Of a stretch of 64,000 nt of DNA, positions 35,205 through 45,371 are shown in pieces. The translations under genes were made by a program, and so were the position numbers. The notes under the pieces are model-generated. The model made no database searches. It was given only the letters and a program-made list of their open reading frames with translations, and had not been told where the DNA came from. This stretch comes from Carboxylicivirga mesophila (GTDB lineage Bacteria; Bacteroidota; Bacteroidia; Bacteroidales; Marinilabiliaceae): positions 1 to 64,000 of the forward strand of contig NZ_JAGUCN010000005.1 of the NCBI RefSeq assembly GCF_018271975.1. Direction: 5' to 3'. Position 1 is the first letter of the stretch, and each line of letters begins with the position of its first letter.

Positions 35205-36719
35205 CTAGTTAGCACTTACATGGCTGAAATAAATACCATTTCCAAGTTGGTCTTGCCCGTTGTAGCTACTCCTTATACCAATTATAGTTAGTTCATCACC
35301 AACCACAATACCTTTTGCTGCTAACAATCCTTTTCGGTCATCACCGCTTGCACCCCAGCCAGGGTAACAGCCATACACATATATCTCACTAACGCCATCA
35401 TTTAAATATAAATTACCATATGTATCATTAGTAATTTGTGTTATATCACCGCTTACCATATAGTAAGTGTCGTTGGACTCTTCTTTCGCCAGAAATTCCG
35501 TAATTGTAACCGGAGTAACAGGAATAACACTTTCCAATACGGCACCAACCATTTGTGGATTTCCTTGATACTCGCCACGCTTTCCAACTAGAGTGATAAT
35601 ATCACCTACCTTCAAACCTTTATCTCCGAAATCTTCAATACCATAAACGTAGGTTTCCCCAGAGAAATCCTGCAAGTATAAATTGCCATAGGTAGTATTG
35701 GCAATATCTGTAATAACTCCTTCCAATCGATATTGTGTATTGCCCACTTCGGCTGCAAGAAACTCTGCTACTGTAGCATTTACAATGGCTCCTTTTTGGC
35801 TAAGCGTTGTTTCAGCAGTATAGTTTTTAGTGCCATCAGTAGTGCTGAATGTAAGAAGTGTTTCGCGATCTCCTCCTTCATTAGCTTCGGCTTTGAATGT
35901 GACAACACTATTGGTGCCGGCTGACTGGATGGATGAAATAGATAACCAAGACTTCGCATCTTCAGGAATTTCTACTGATACACCCTCTCCCTTGCAGGTT
36001 AAGTATGCAATAAATTCGCCTCCTTCTACAGGAAGCTCAGCGTTCTCAACCGAATCAACTTTCACAAGTGATTTATTGATTTCAATAACCGTTACATTCA
36101 CCATTTGAGGATTACCCTTGTAAGACGACTTTGGCCCTTCAATCGTTACTTCATCTCCAACTTCAAGACCAAGGCTCAGAAAATTCTTTTCTCCACCCTT
36201 CTCGTCAAGCGTACCATATATGTAAACACTACCCGTTTCATCTTCTAAATACCAGTTTCCGTATAAGGTATTACTAATGCCAGTACAAACACCCGACACC
36301 CGGAAATTTTTCCCATCTGGAGCTTCAAGCACTTCAGCAACGGTTGCTAACGATATTTGTGGCAGGCCTTGAATAACATTAATTCTTTGCGTTTCTGCTT
36401 CAGTGAAGATTAACACCTCTGCAGTGCGACCATCTAAAGCCGATGAAGCGGAAAAGGTAATTTCTGATTCACCTTCACCTCCCGAGGTTGAAGAGATGGT
36501 TAACCATTCAACATCATCTTTATCGGTTGTAACTTTTTCTGCAGTCCAGCTATCCTTAGCCGTTACAGTAATAGATGTAGAACCTCCGTCCTGAGGAATA
36601 GCGACAAACGATGACGATACCCGAATTTCATCAAGCAAGGTCATTGTTTCTTCATCGTCACAACTTGTCATAAAGGCAAGGGCTGCGATGAATAGTGGAA
36701 AAAAATATTTTAGTTTCAT
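35205..36719 (-). CDS. BACON-domain lipoprotein with three OB-like repeats
   Basis: A 504-residue lipoprotein with a signal ending at Cys20 ('FMTSC'). Residues about 30-115 form a BACON domain ('WLTISSTSGGEGESEITFSA'), and a second BACON-like segment lies at about 220-310. Three similar modules of about 90 residues follow the pattern 'V/ITEFL...Y/FxVSG...TYGNLYLxD...YVYG...GDxxTIxGxRxxYxGNPQMV', at about 120-210, 313-400 and 403-504. They resemble the OB-fold DUF5689/YhcR-like modules found in Bacteroidota surface proteins. It is 86 bp downstream of the TonB-dependent receptor, in the place where SusD-like partners normally sit. A surface binding role is inferred. Confidence 0.75.
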   Translation of the reverse strand: MKLKYFFPLFIAALAFMTSCDDEETMTLLDEIRVSSSFVAIPQDGGSTSITVTAKDSWTAEKVTTDKDDVEWLTISSTSGGEGESEITFSASSALDGRTAEVLIFTEAETQRINVIQGLPQISLATVAEVLEAPDGKNFRVSGVCTGISNTLYGNWYLEDETGSVYIYGTLDEKGGEKNFLSLGLEVGDEVTIEGPKSSYKGNPQMVNVTVIEINKSLVKVDSVENAELPVEGGEFIAYLTCKGEGVSVEIPEDAKSWLSISSIQSAGTNSVVTFKAEANEGGDRETLLTFSTTDGTKNYTAETTLSQKGAIVNATVAEFLAAEVGNTQYRLEGVITDIANTTYGNLYLQDFSGETYVYGIEDFGDKGLKVGDIITLVGKRGEYQGNPQMVGAVLESVIPVTPVTITEFLAKEESNDTYYMVSGDITQITNDTYGNLYLNDGVSEIYVYGCYPGWGASGDDRKGLLAAKGIVVGDELTIIGIRSSYNGQDQLGNGIYFSHVSAN

Positions 36720-36805
36720 CTGTATATATTTTAATTTTCTATGGTAACTCCTTGAACTCCTCCCGATTACTTCGAGACTCGTTTCATATTATCTATACTC
36801 TGTAA

Positions 36806-39800
36806 TTAGTTAAAAACATACCTGATACCAATTAACGCATACCAAGTTTGCCCCAAAGTATAGCTTGGTGTGAATGTTTTAGTATCACCAGATATTGAAG
36901 AAGGTGTAGAGAATGTAGCTACCCCGTCTGCGTCAACTCCTTCGTATTTGAGAATACGGGCTTCTGAACCAATTTCAGGATTCAGGTTCTTAGCCACACC
37001 CCATTCTGAGTTAAACAGGTTCATCACATTTTTTATATCCATGCTAAGTTGCAGCTTGTGATCGTTATTACCAATTTTTAGCTTAAAATCATGCTTATAG
37101 CTAAAGTCTACACGATGTACCCAAGGAGAATATAGACTATAGGCTTCGGCATAGTCGCCTTGATTATCTTTCAAATAATCATTGGCATGCACATAGTCCA
37201 TAAAACGTGTCTTATCGTCTTCAGAAACGAAACGGAAATCGCCATTTTCCACCTCTCTGTCGGTTGGAATATAAATTGCATCGTAGTTGTAGCCATCACC
37301 ATTAATATCGTTTACCGTCATGTATGAGTAGCTTCTTCCACCTCGCCATCCTTCATAAATAAGACCGTAATGATTACCGCACTTGTCGTGCGCATTAAGA
37401 GAAAATATCAAACGATCGGGAGTGGTGTATTGAGAATTGTGTAGCTTAATGTTATTTGGCCCCTCAACTGTAGGAACATATGTAAATGCTGATTCAGCAT
37501 TAGAACCCGGCATTCCGGTTAAATCTTTTGCCACTGTATGTGTATACGCGGCCATCATGCTCATCCATTCTGTAGGTCGGGCATTAATCGTGATGTTGGC
37601 AGACCAGCCATATCCCTTGCTGGTATTTTCCAACATGAATGCCGGTGTGTTAGTGCGGTAACCGTCGGGATAAATAGGACGATTGTCAACCCCGTTAAAA
37701 CGAGCAAAACCACCTACATTTGGAATACTCCAGTCGGAAAGTGTAACGCCGTTAATTGTTTTATTGTAAATTCCCTCAACAGTTGCTGACAATGGGAAAG
37801 ATGTATTGAATGCATAATCAACAGCCAGCGAGGTTTTCCATACTTGCGGCATTTTAAAACTCGGATTTACTGCAGAAATAGACGACGGTACTGTTCCATC
37901 CTCAGGTGAAATTGTCGTAGGATAACCTAAACTTACCAATTTATCATGCAATGCTCCAATTGTAGCTCTTCCATTAGCGTCGGTAACAAGGCCACCATCA
38001 AATACATCCATCGAGAATCCATTATTCGCAGCATTTCTTGCATTTATCTGTGCCTGGTATTGAACCATACCTCCATTGGTTGGCATATTGGTGAAGAACA
38101 CAAGCGGTAAGTTACCTGCGAAAAGACCGGTACCTCCACGAACTTTCATGCTTTTATCGCCAAATGCATCCCAAACAAAACCAACACGGGGTGAAAATAT
38201 AATATTTGCATCTGGCCACTTTCCAGTATCAATATGACGACCCGAGTAATCAAGATCTTTGATAGCTTGATTTGTTATCAAATCATCGTTGTTGAAAATA
38301 AGAGCTTCAAGGCGCATACCATACGAAAGTTTAAATCTTTCATTAACACTCCAATCGTCTTGTGCATAAATGCCGAATTTATTACTTCTTACACGAGCTG
38401 CCGGATTACTTTCTCCACCATAACCATAAGTTAAGTTTACAATCTCAGGTGTTGCACCATTTAAGAAATCATCAAGACTTGAGTAACGATAGTAGCCGGT
38501 ACCGTTGCGCATATAAGCATTATCGGCCATTTTATACTCGTAAGCTATACCACCAAATATTTTATGATTCCCTAAATAAAAGGTCAACTCATCTTTAATA
38601 TTCACTACATCATTGTGAACACCGTTGTTCCATGTAAAGAGTTCATAACCTAAAGAAAGGTAAGCCTGCCCGTCTTTCAGAATGTCGATAAAAGGGAATT
38701 GATCAGAATTTGTTCCGCGAATATCGTCGAGCTTAGAGTATGTTGCCAAAAATTGGTTAGAGATGTTATCCGATATACGACTATTTAAGTCAAAAGAGAA
38801 TGAATGAACAAGGTTGTCCATCGAATACATCGAGTTGGCATATGACATTGAAGCCTGTGACATCCTCGCCTCAGACATACGAGTACCCCCGTCCATAGAA
38901 GATGCATTAGGCGATCGCCATGATTGATTCTTCGTATAGTTGTAACGCAATGCCAAACGGTGTTTGTTTGAAATGTTCCAATCGAGACGAGCAAGCAATT
39001 TTTTGTTGCTTTCATCTGCAGGGAAACTTGTGTAAGATCCTGTTTCATACCCATAGTTACTTCTCACAAAATCGGAAACCATCTGAAGATCGTTTTCTGT
39101 TGTGCGTGAGATATAATTGTCCGGATCAGCAATGCCATCGGTTGAAGCCCTCCAGCGATTCGCAACGGTTGGTGTTTTAGCTATTTCGCCGTTTACAAAA
39201 AAGAATAATTTGTTTTCGATAATCGGACCACCTAAAGTGAAACCATAGGTTGTATTGCGATCTTCTTCGCGCGCACCAGCAATTTGCAGACCGTGAACAG
39301 CATCCCCGCGCATGTTTTCATTTCTATGAAAAACATAAGCACTTCCTTTAAATTTATTGGTACCCGATTTTGTAATCGCATTTACACCACCACCAATAAA
39401 GTTAGTTTGTCGTACATCGTAAGGAGCAATCACAACTTGCAATTCATCAATTGCTTCAATAGAAATTGGATTTCCTCCACCAGGAAGAGCATCACTTAAA
39501 CCAAAGTTATTGTTGAAATTAGCTCCATCCACTGTAAAGTTGGCCGTACGACCATCTGCGCCGGCAAAACTCATCCCATCGCCTCCATATGGCGAAAGAC
39601 GGGTAATATCTATTACACTGCGACTTACTGTTGGCAGATTAACTATCTGATCGTTTGAGATATTGGTAACAGCTCCGGTTTTCTCATTGGAAAATTTAGT
39701 GCGAACTGCAGTAACTTGAATTTCATCTAATGATGTTGCTTCATCGGTAAGAACTACGTCCAATACATAATTCTCACCTAAACTCAATGTGATATTGTTT

Positions 39801-40078
39801 TTTACAAAGTCGCCATATCCAATAAACGTAACTTTTACCGTATAAGGACCACCTACACGCATACCGTTGAAATTGAATCGTCCTTCAGTGTTAGTAATGG
39901 TACCATAAGTTGTTCCTGAAGGTGTGTGCGTAGCAATTACCGTTGCACCGATTATAGTCCCTTCTGCATCAGTAACACGTCCTCCCATACTGGATGTAGT
40001 TACCTGTGCATGTGTTTGCATAATGAAAAATGCCAAAACCATAATCATACATGCAAATAATCTCAATACTTTTTTCAT
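36806..40078 (-). CDS. TonB-dependent receptor, Oar-like
   Basis: A 1090-residue outer-membrane receptor. A signal peptide (about 1-24) precedes a CarboxypepD_reg domain (about 26-110), a plug domain (about 125-235, 'SRSVIDITRLSPYGGDGMSF') and a large beta-barrel ending in '...LIGIRYVFN' with a terminal aromatic. 'FTVDGANFNNNFGL' and 'GGGVNAITKSGTNKFKGSAYVF' are typical of Oar-type receptors, which work without SusD. No SusD gene is nearby, and a BACON lipoprotein follows. Substrate unknown. Confidence 0.88.
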   Translation of the reverse strand: MKKVLRLFACMIMVLAFFIMQTHAQVTTSSMGGRVTDAEGTIIGATVIATHTPSGTTYGTITNTEGRFNFNGMRVGGPYTVKVTFIGYGDFVKNNITLSLGENYVLDVVLTDEATSLDEIQVTAVRTKFSNEKTGAVTNISNDQIVNLPTVSRSVIDITRLSPYGGDGMSFAGADGRTANFTVDGANFNNNFGLSDALPGGGNPISIEAIDELQVVIAPYDVRQTNFIGGGVNAITKSGTNKFKGSAYVFHRNENMRGDAVHGLQIAGAREEDRNTTYGFTLGGPIIENKLFFFVNGEIAKTPTVANRWRASTDGIADPDNYISRTTENDLQMVSDFVRSNYGYETGSYTSFPADESNKKLLARLDWNISNKHRLALRYNYTKNQSWRSPNASSMDGGTRMSEARMSQASMSYANSMYSMDNLVHSFSFDLNSRISDNISNQFLATYSKLDDIRGTNSDQFPFIDILKDGQAYLSLGYELFTWNNGVHNDVVNIKDELTFYLGNHKIFGGIAYEYKMADNAYMRNGTGYYRYSSLDDFLNGATPEIVNLTYGYGGESNPAARVRSNKFGIYAQDDWSVNERFKLSYGMRLEALIFNNDDLITNQAIKDLDYSGRHIDTGKWPDANIIFSPRVGFVWDAFGDKSMKVRGGTGLFAGNLPLVFFTNMPTNGGMVQYQAQINARNAANNGFSMDVFDGGLVTDANGRATIGALHDKLVSLGYPTTISPEDGTVPSSISAVNPSFKMPQVWKTSLAVDYAFNTSFPLSATVEGIYNKTINGVTLSDWSIPNVGGFARFNGVDNRPIYPDGYRTNTPAFMLENTSKGYGWSANITINARPTEWMSMMAAYTHTVAKDLTGMPGSNAESAFTYVPTVEGPNNIKLHNSQYTTPDRLIFSLNAHDKCGNHYGLIYEGWRGGRSYSYMTVNDINGDGYNYDAIYIPTDREVENGDFRFVSEDDKTRFMDYVHANDYLKDNQGDYAEAYSLYSPWVHRVDFSYKHDFKLKIGNNDHKLQLSMDIKNVMNLFNSEWGVAKNLNPEIGSEARILKYEGVDADGVATFSTPSSISGDTKTFTPSYTLGQTWYALIGIRYVFN

Positions 40079-40348
40079 GATTGATTAAATTAGTCGTAAA
40101 ATTAAAACGTATTTATTATTGTATTACATTCCTAAATATCAAGCCATTGAACACTCACCTCGCATTCAACTTATCCAAGACAAAGGTGCCAAAGTCGACC
40201 ATTAGGTCGGTTTTCTCAACGTTAAAATTCTGTTAATTCTGTATAAAAGACCAAATTTCTTAACAGAAATAATTAACATTTTTTAAGAAGTTATCAACAA
40301 AAGCAACAACTCCTTAACCCACAATAACAAAACACTTTTACGAAACAA
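40079..40348. other. Upstream region of the TonB-dependent receptor
   Basis: AT-rich 270-bp gap that must hold the receptor promoter (minus strand). No gene, no exact -7 box and no clear terminator for the TetR gene were recognised. Confidence 0.4.
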
Positions 40349-40918
40349 CTAATTAGCAGGCATTTGCTTCTTGGCCACCCCATCCCAATACATATCAAAA
40401 GCGGCATCAAATTCTTCAGTAAAACTTTTAAGGGGTTTTGGTGAATTCAGGAAGTAATTAGCCGTAGCCCTGGTAAAGGCAAAGTCGAAGAAAGCAATCA
40501 TATCAGTCTTATAGGCTTTTAGTATGCCCATATTCACTTTTTGCATAATAAAACGACGCGGCCCCTCTTTGGTATCTTCTACCAGACCAAAATGCATTTT
40601 CATATAAGGACTTGATTCAAATATATTGATATAATGAAACTTAACAGGATGCGTTATGAACCACTTGACTATACCACTAAACACTTGCTTAGTGTTTTCT
40701 TTCTGATCCTCGGTGAGCACATTTACACACTGCTCTTCTACCTCAAACATCAGTTGCTTATAGATATCAATAATTAGCTGCTCCTTATTTGTAATATGAT
40801 GATAAAGAGTACCCTTGGCGATACCTATCCGTTCAATCAATTCATTGACAGATGCTGCAAAGCCTTTTTCAACAAATAACTCCATCGCACCTTTATAGAT
40901 ATCTTTCTTTTTACTCAT
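40349..40918 (-). CDS. TetR/AcrR-family transcriptional regulator
   Basis: A 189-residue regulator. The start at 40918 gives 'MSKKKDIYKGAMELFVEKGF', the normal opening of the TetR DNA-binding domain, with the recognition helix in 'IGIAKGTLYHHITNKEQLI' (about residues 30-48). An upstream GTG at 40975 adds an atypical leader. The C-terminal ligand domain is unremarkable. It lies next to the TonB-dependent receptor gene, on the same strand and upstream of it, so it may regulate that operon. Confidence 0.88.
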   Translation of the reverse strand: MSKKKDIYKGAMELFVEKGFAASVNELIERIGIAKGTLYHHITNKEQLIIDIYKQLMFEVEEQCVNVLTEDQKENTKQVFSGIVKWFITHPVKFHYINIFESSPYMKMHFGLVEDTKEGPRRFIMQKVNMGILKAYKTDMIAFFDFAFTRATANYFLNSPKPLKSFTEEFDAAFDMYWDGVAKKQMPAN

Positions 40919-40969
40919 CACATTTAGTTTTAGCCCCGCGAAGTTAAGCGTTTTTTTGAAGCATAAAAA

Positions 40970-40996
40970 AACCACCTCTAAATAATAGAAGTGGTT
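40970..40996 (-). terminator. Terminator of the gal operon
   Basis: AACCAC and GTGGTT, extended by TCT/AGA, form a hairpin with one mismatch. A minus-strand T-run follows, 19 bp after galM ends. Confidence 0.75.
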
Positions 40997-41014
40997 CTTA
41001 TAACATACTTAATA

Positions 41015-42043
41015 TTAAATGAACTTATAAACACAGGTGTGTCGATAATACTCCCCAGCTTTTAAAGTAGCTTCCGGGAAATGTGCTTTATTAGGCGAAT
41101 CAGGGAATATCTGTGTTTCCAGTGCTACCCCAGCCCATTTTTCAATTGGCTTACCTTGCTTACCTGTTTCGGTACCATCAAAATGACTACCTGTGTAAAT
41201 TTGCACGCCTGGCTGATCGGTATACACTTCCATTGCCCGGCCTGAAGAAGGACTTTCCAAACGCGCAGCCAATCTCACCATTCCATCATACCCATTAATC
41301 ACAAAGTTATGATCGATACCATCTACCAGCTTAACTTGTGGACAATCAGCGTTTAGAGCTTCACCTATTGCTTTCGCAGTGATAAAATTCATTGCGGTAT
41401 CCTTCACGTCTGCAATCTCGCCTGTCACTGTTCCTATTTCGCCATCAATCGGTGTAAACTTATCTGCATTAATAGTTAATTGATGATTGGCAATTGTACC
41501 TATTCCTGCCCCATCCAGATTAAAATAGGCATGAGATGTGAGGTTGATAATGGTATCCTTATCGGATACTGCATCATACTCAATCACCAACTCATTATCC
41601 TCCGTTAAACCATAGGTCACAATAGTCGTTAGTTCGCCGGGATAACCCTGATCGCCGTCAGGACTCACCAGGCTAAGCTTATAGGCCTGGGCAAATTGCG
41701 GTAAATCCACTTCTTCCACCTCCCATGTACGAAGATTAAATCCATCTACCCCACCATGCAGGTGATTCGGGCCATTATTGGTATCCAGCTGATACTGCTG
41801 ACCATTCAACTCAAACTGCCCTTTTACAATGCGGTTGGCATAACGGCCACAAATGGCTCCAAAATAGGTATCACCAGCTAATGCTTCTTCAACAGTGTCA
41901 TAACCAATGACTACATCAGCTATTTCACCATTGGCATCAGGCACTTTAATGGAGGTGATTTGTCCACCTCGCGCAATAAAGCTTACCTCTACTTGATTAT
42001 TATTTCTTAATGTAAATACATCAGATGCTTTTGTCATATTCAT
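41015..42043 (-). CDS. galM: Aldose 1-epimerase (galactose mutarotase)
   Basis: A 342-residue mutarotase interconverting alpha- and beta-galactose. Family blocks are 'YFGAICGRYANRI', 'NGPNHLHGG', 'LTSHAYFNLDG' with the catalytic His, and 'ALETQIFPDSPN' with the catalytic Glu. It is the last gene of the Nudix regulator-galT-galK-galM operon, 41 bp after galK. No signal peptide, so it acts in the cytoplasm. Confidence 0.95.
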   Translation of the reverse strand: MNMTKASDVFTLRNNNQVEVSFIARGGQITSIKVPDANGEIADVVIGYDTVEEALAGDTYFGAICGRYANRIVKGQFELNGQQYQLDTNNGPNHLHGGVDGFNLRTWEVEEVDLPQFAQAYKLSLVSPDGDQGYPGELTTIVTYGLTEDNELVIEYDAVSDKDTIINLTSHAYFNLDGAGIGTIANHQLTINADKFTPIDGEIGTVTGEIADVKDTAMNFITAKAIGEALNADCPQVKLVDGIDHNFVINGYDGMVRLAARLESPSSGRAMEVYTDQPGVQIYTGSHFDGTETGKQGKPIEKWAGVALETQIFPDSPNKAHFPEATLKAGEYYRHTCVYKFI

Positions 42044-42084
42044 TCGTTTTTAAGAAAATTGGTGTAGTTAGTATTAAAAACAAA

Positions 42085-43359
42085 TTATAATTCTACCTGA
42101 ACAGCACCTTTAGAGCGGATAAACAACTTGTGACAGTTGCCTTTGCCGAATACCGACTCTAGTGTTGTGATATAATCATCTAATAATTCATTAGGCACAA
42201 AAGCCTGAATGGTACCGGCAAAGCCACCACCATGCACACGCCAGGCGCCTTTGCCTTTCAGCACTAATTCACTCAATGCCAATGCTAATGCTACATTCTG
42301 ATGCTTGGTTTCGCCACCAACAAAGATATTCTGGTTATACATGTATGAACTAAAACCTGACTCAACCACCAGTTCCAGAAACTTGTCGAAGTTACCTGAC
42401 TCTAAAGCTTCCACCTGATATACAACACGTGAGTTATCTGCCTGGAAGTGAATAGAACGCAATAATGCACGGTCTCCTACTTTTTCGCGAATAGATGGAA
42501 TACCTTTCACCACATCCTCCATTGACAACGGACGCAATACTTCTTGGCCCAACTCTTTAGCAACCGCCTTCATTTCACCAGGCAATGCATTGTATTCTTC
42601 ATCCAATCCACCATGGCTACCTCCAGTGTTGGTAATAACTAATGAATATCCTGTTTGGGCAAAATCAAAATCCAAAGCTTTTACAACCGGATTGGCTTTG
42701 TCAGCAAAGTCAATGGTAATAAACCCACCCACAGCGCAAGCCGTCTGATCCATTAAGCCACAAAACTTCTTACAAGCATGCTCAGCCTTTTGGCCAATCT
42801 TGGCATTATCCACCGGATCCAACTTACCATCATTAAACAAGTTACTGAAAATGGCTCCAATCAATACTTCGAAAGAAGCTGAAGAGCTCAATCCCGATCC
42901 TTCAGGTACACTGCCATGTATTACCGCATCAAAGCCGGCAATCTCTAAACCCAAAGCTTTAATCTCCTTTGCAATGGTTCTTACAATGTTACCAGGTGTT
43001 AATTTAAACTCAGTCACTTCCAATTCACCCAAATCAACCTCGAAAGGATCAAAACCCACAGATGTGATGCGGACTATATTGGTACCGTTAGGCGCAGCAA
43101 CTGCAATGTTATCCAAATTAACTGCTCCAGCCAATACACGTCCTAACTGGTGGTCGGTGTGATTACCTCCAACTTCAGTTCGACCTGGCGAACTTAACAG
43201 CATTACGTCATCATTACCATATATGTTTTTAAACTCGTTAATGTATTTAATATAACGATCAGCCTGAGCTTTCAATACAGCCTCATCGTTTCCATATAAC
43301 TCTTTAAAAAACGGATTATTTCCACCGTTGATTTTCTCAATTAAACTTGTTATTTGCAT
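42085..43359 (-). CDS. galK: Galactokinase
   Basis: A 424-residue GHMP kinase phosphorylating galactose at C1. The galactokinase signature reads 'PGRTEVGGNHTDHQ' instead of the enteric 'PGRVNLIGEHTDY', a variant known from other anaerobes. The ATP loop is 'GSVPEGSGLSSSASFEV' and the third GHMP motif is 'WRVHGGGFAGT'. It is 27 bp after galT and 41 bp before galM in one operon. Confidence 0.95.
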   Translation of the reverse strand: MQITSLIEKINGGNNPFFKELYGNDEAVLKAQADRYIKYINEFKNIYGNDDVMLLSSPGRTEVGGNHTDHQLGRVLAGAVNLDNIAVAAPNGTNIVRITSVGFDPFEVDLGELEVTEFKLTPGNIVRTIAKEIKALGLEIAGFDAVIHGSVPEGSGLSSSASFEVLIGAIFSNLFNDGKLDPVDNAKIGQKAEHACKKFCGLMDQTACAVGGFITIDFADKANPVVKALDFDFAQTGYSLVITNTGGSHGGLDEEYNALPGEMKAVAKELGQEVLRPLSMEDVVKGIPSIREKVGDRALLRSIHFQADNSRVVYQVEALESGNFDKFLELVVESGFSSYMYNQNIFVGGETKHQNVALALALSELVLKGKGAWRVHGGGFAGTIQAFVPNELLDDYITTLESVFGKGNCHKLFIRSKGAVQVEL

Positions 43360-43385
43360 TTCTAAACTGAATTAAGTGTTATTGT

Positions 43386-44432
43386 TTATTTAGCTTTATA
43401 ATGTACAGTTGGCAAATCACGCAGGCGTTGGGCAGCCTGTTCAGCAGTAATATCACGCTGAGCATTGGCCATCATTTCATAGCCTACCATAAACTTCTTA
43501 ACCGTTGCCGAACGTAATAAAGGTGGATAAAAATGCATGTGTAAATGCCACTCAGGATGCTCCTGCCCGTCTGTTGGGGCCTGATGAATGCCCGCTGAAT
43601 AAGGAAACGACACTTCAAATAAGTTATCGTACATCACCGTCAGCTTTTTGTAAGCATCGGCTAAAGCAGTGCGCTCTTCTTCGGTTAATTGAGTAATATT
43701 TGCTACAGCACACTTACTCACAATCATCGCTTCAAACGGCCAGGTTGCCCAAAACGGAACCAGCGCCACAAAATGGTCATTCTCCACCAGGATACGCTCA
43801 CCCGTCATTAACTCTTCAGCTACATAGTCTTCCAAAAGTGTTTTACCGTGCTTATCGAAGTAAGCCTTCTGCATCACCGCTTCTTTAGCTGGCTCCACAG
43901 GCACCGAATATTGTCCCCATATCTGCCCGTGTGGGTGCGGATTGCTACACCCCATGATATCACCCTTGTTTTCAAAAATCTGAACATGATTGATATAGTC
44001 CAGTGCGCCAATTTCCTGGTATTCATTGCACCACAAATCCACTACTTTTCGAATATCAGTCACCTCCATCTCAGGAATAGTCAGATCATGGCGAGGCGAA
44101 AAACAAATAACCTTGCAAAAACCTCTCTCGCTTTCAGCCTTAAATAATTCACCATTGCTGTAATTGCCTTCAGGAATATCAGGTACCAAGGCACTAAAAT
44201 CGTTCTGAAAAACAAATACATCTTTATATTCGGGATTATTATGCCCTCCTGCCCGCTCATTTCCAGGGCATAAGTAACATTTCTCATCATATTCCGGACG
44301 CTTTTCAATGGCCGGCTTCTCAACCTTCCCTTGCCACGGGCGCTTTGTCCGGTGGGGGGAAACCAATACCCAATCACCTGTTAACGGATTATACCTGCGG
44401 TGTGAATGTTCAGTAAATTCAAATTGTTCCAT
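43386..44432 (-). CDS. galT: Galactose-1-phosphate uridylyltransferase
   Basis: A 348-residue GalT, exchanging UMP between UDP-glucose and galactose-1-phosphate. The active-site motif is 'NPHPHGQIW', a second HIT-like half carries '[16 protein letters not shown]', and 'CYLCPGN' suggests a zinc site. It is the first enzyme gene after the Nudix regulator, 26 bp downstream. No galE is in the window. Confidence 0.95.
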   Translation of the reverse strand: MEQFEFTEHSHRRYNPLTGDWVLVSPHRTKRPWQGKVEKPAIEKRPEYDEKCYLCPGNERAGGHNNPEYKDVFVFQNDFSALVPDIPEGNYSNGELFKAESERGFCKVICFSPRHDLTIPEMEVTDIRKVVDLWCNEYQEIGALDYINHVQIFENKGDIMGCSNPHPHGQIWGQYSVPVEPAKEAVMQKAYFDKHGKTLLEDYVAEELMTGERILVENDHFVALVPFWATWPFEAMIVSKCAVANITQLTEEERTALADAYKKLTVMYDNLFEVSFPYSAGIHQAPTDGQEHPEWHLHMHFYPPLLRSATVKKFMVGYEMMANAQRDITAEQAAQRLRDLPTVHYKAK

Positions 44433-44458
44433 AATATAATAAAGTGCAGTTAGTAGTA

Positions 44459-45157
44459 TTAAATTGAACGTTTAAAAATCGGATCGCTAAATTCACCCTC
44501 CTGTTTAGGTTTGAATTTAAAGTAAAAAGCGCCTTTACGAGATTCCGACATATCTTTCTCTTCAAGTCGTTCCAAAACTTTGAGCGACAGAATTTTCTTT
44601 CGGAAATTTCCAGGATCAAATTGCCTTTGAAATATTTGATCGTACAAGTTTCGCAAACGGGTAATTGTGAATTTCTCCGGCAATAGTTTACGCCCGATAA
44701 TTTCATAACTGGAACGCAATCTCAACTTCTCAAGGGCCTTCTGAACCAGAATATCATGATCAAAAATAAGCTTCGGCAATGCGGCTATTGTAAACCATTT
44801 AGCACCGTAATCTTTGATCAAATTCGCTGCCTTATCATCAATCTTTATTAAAGCATAATACTCAACCGTTATTACACTCCCTCCTGGATCACGATTAGGA
44901 TCAGAAAATGTATGCACCTGCTCCAGGTAAACATCATCCAGACCAGTTAACTTATGAAGTACTCTGCGTGCCGCTGCTTCGGTTGATTCATTGACATTTA
45001 CCCAGCCTCCAAGCAACGACCACTCACCTTTTGCAGGTTCAATATCACGCTCAAAAACCAACAATTTAAGCTGCTCCTCCTCATATCCAAAAATGACACA
45101 ATCGACAGCTACAAAGCGTTTATTCTCCTGATACTGATCGTATATACTTTTATTCAT
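44459..45157 (-). CDS. Nudix-fold transcriptional regulator of the gal operon (NrtR/AraR-like)
   Basis: A 232-residue protein with an N-terminal Nudix domain (about 15-140) and a C-terminal winged helix (about 150-220). The Nudix box is degenerate: the family R-E-U-x-E-E-x-G reads RRVLHKLTG, so hydrolase activity should be absent and the domain should sense a ligand. Bacteroides AraR, an arabinose regulator, has this architecture. Here the neighbours are galT-galK-galM, so a galactose or galactose-phosphate signal is inferred. A perfect inverted repeat overlaps its -7 box. Confidence 0.88.
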   Translation of the reverse strand: MNKSIYDQYQENKRFVAVDCVIFGYEEEQLKLLVFERDIEPAKGEWSLLGGWVNVNESTEAAARRVLHKLTGLDDVYLEQVHTFSDPNRDPGGSVITVEYYALIKIDDKAANLIKDYGAKWFTIAALPKLIFDHDILVQKALEKLRLRSSYEIIGRKLLPEKFTITRLRNLYDQIFQRQFDPGNFRKKILSLKVLERLEEKDMSESRKGAFYFKFKPKQEGEFSDPIFKRSI

Positions 45158-45162
45158 ACCTA

Positions 45163-45170
45163 CAAATATA
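45163..45170 (-). promoter_or_regulatory. -7 box of the Nudix regulator-gal operon
   Basis: TATATTTG on the minus strand, with five bases between it and the ATG at 45157. The transcript would be leaderless or nearly so. The box overlaps the left arm of the operator at 45166-45192. Confidence 0.55.
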
Positions 45171-45192
45171 AAAGTAATATTTACTTTTATAT
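45166..45192. promoter_or_regulatory. Inverted-repeat operator of the Nudix regulator
   Basis: Perfect 12-bp arms, ATATAAAAGTAA (45166-45177) and TTACTTTTATAT (45181-45192), are separated by TAT. Further direct copies of the half-site TACTTTTAT occur about 27 bp upstream (near 45210-45220) and over the start codon (near 45145-45153). Overlap with the -7 box indicates repression. Confidence 0.65.
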
Positions 45193-45319
45193 CATTTTAA
45201 AGGTATATTTTACTTTTATAATTCAATTAAAACAAAATAAGAGCTATTTACGCCAAATAATCAGATATTTACAAACCATGAGTCATAAAAGCATGCTGAT
45301 TACCTCTACTAAATAAAAA

Positions 45320-45348
45320 AGCCTGCTCGAATTTATATCGAACAGGCT
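45320..45348 (-). terminator. Terminator of the ROK kinase gene
   Basis: AGCCTG-TCGA and TCGA-CAGGCT arms with a minus-strand T-run, 23 bp after the ROK gene stop. Confidence 0.8.
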
Positions 45349-45371
45349 CATTTAATAATGTTATACGCTTA

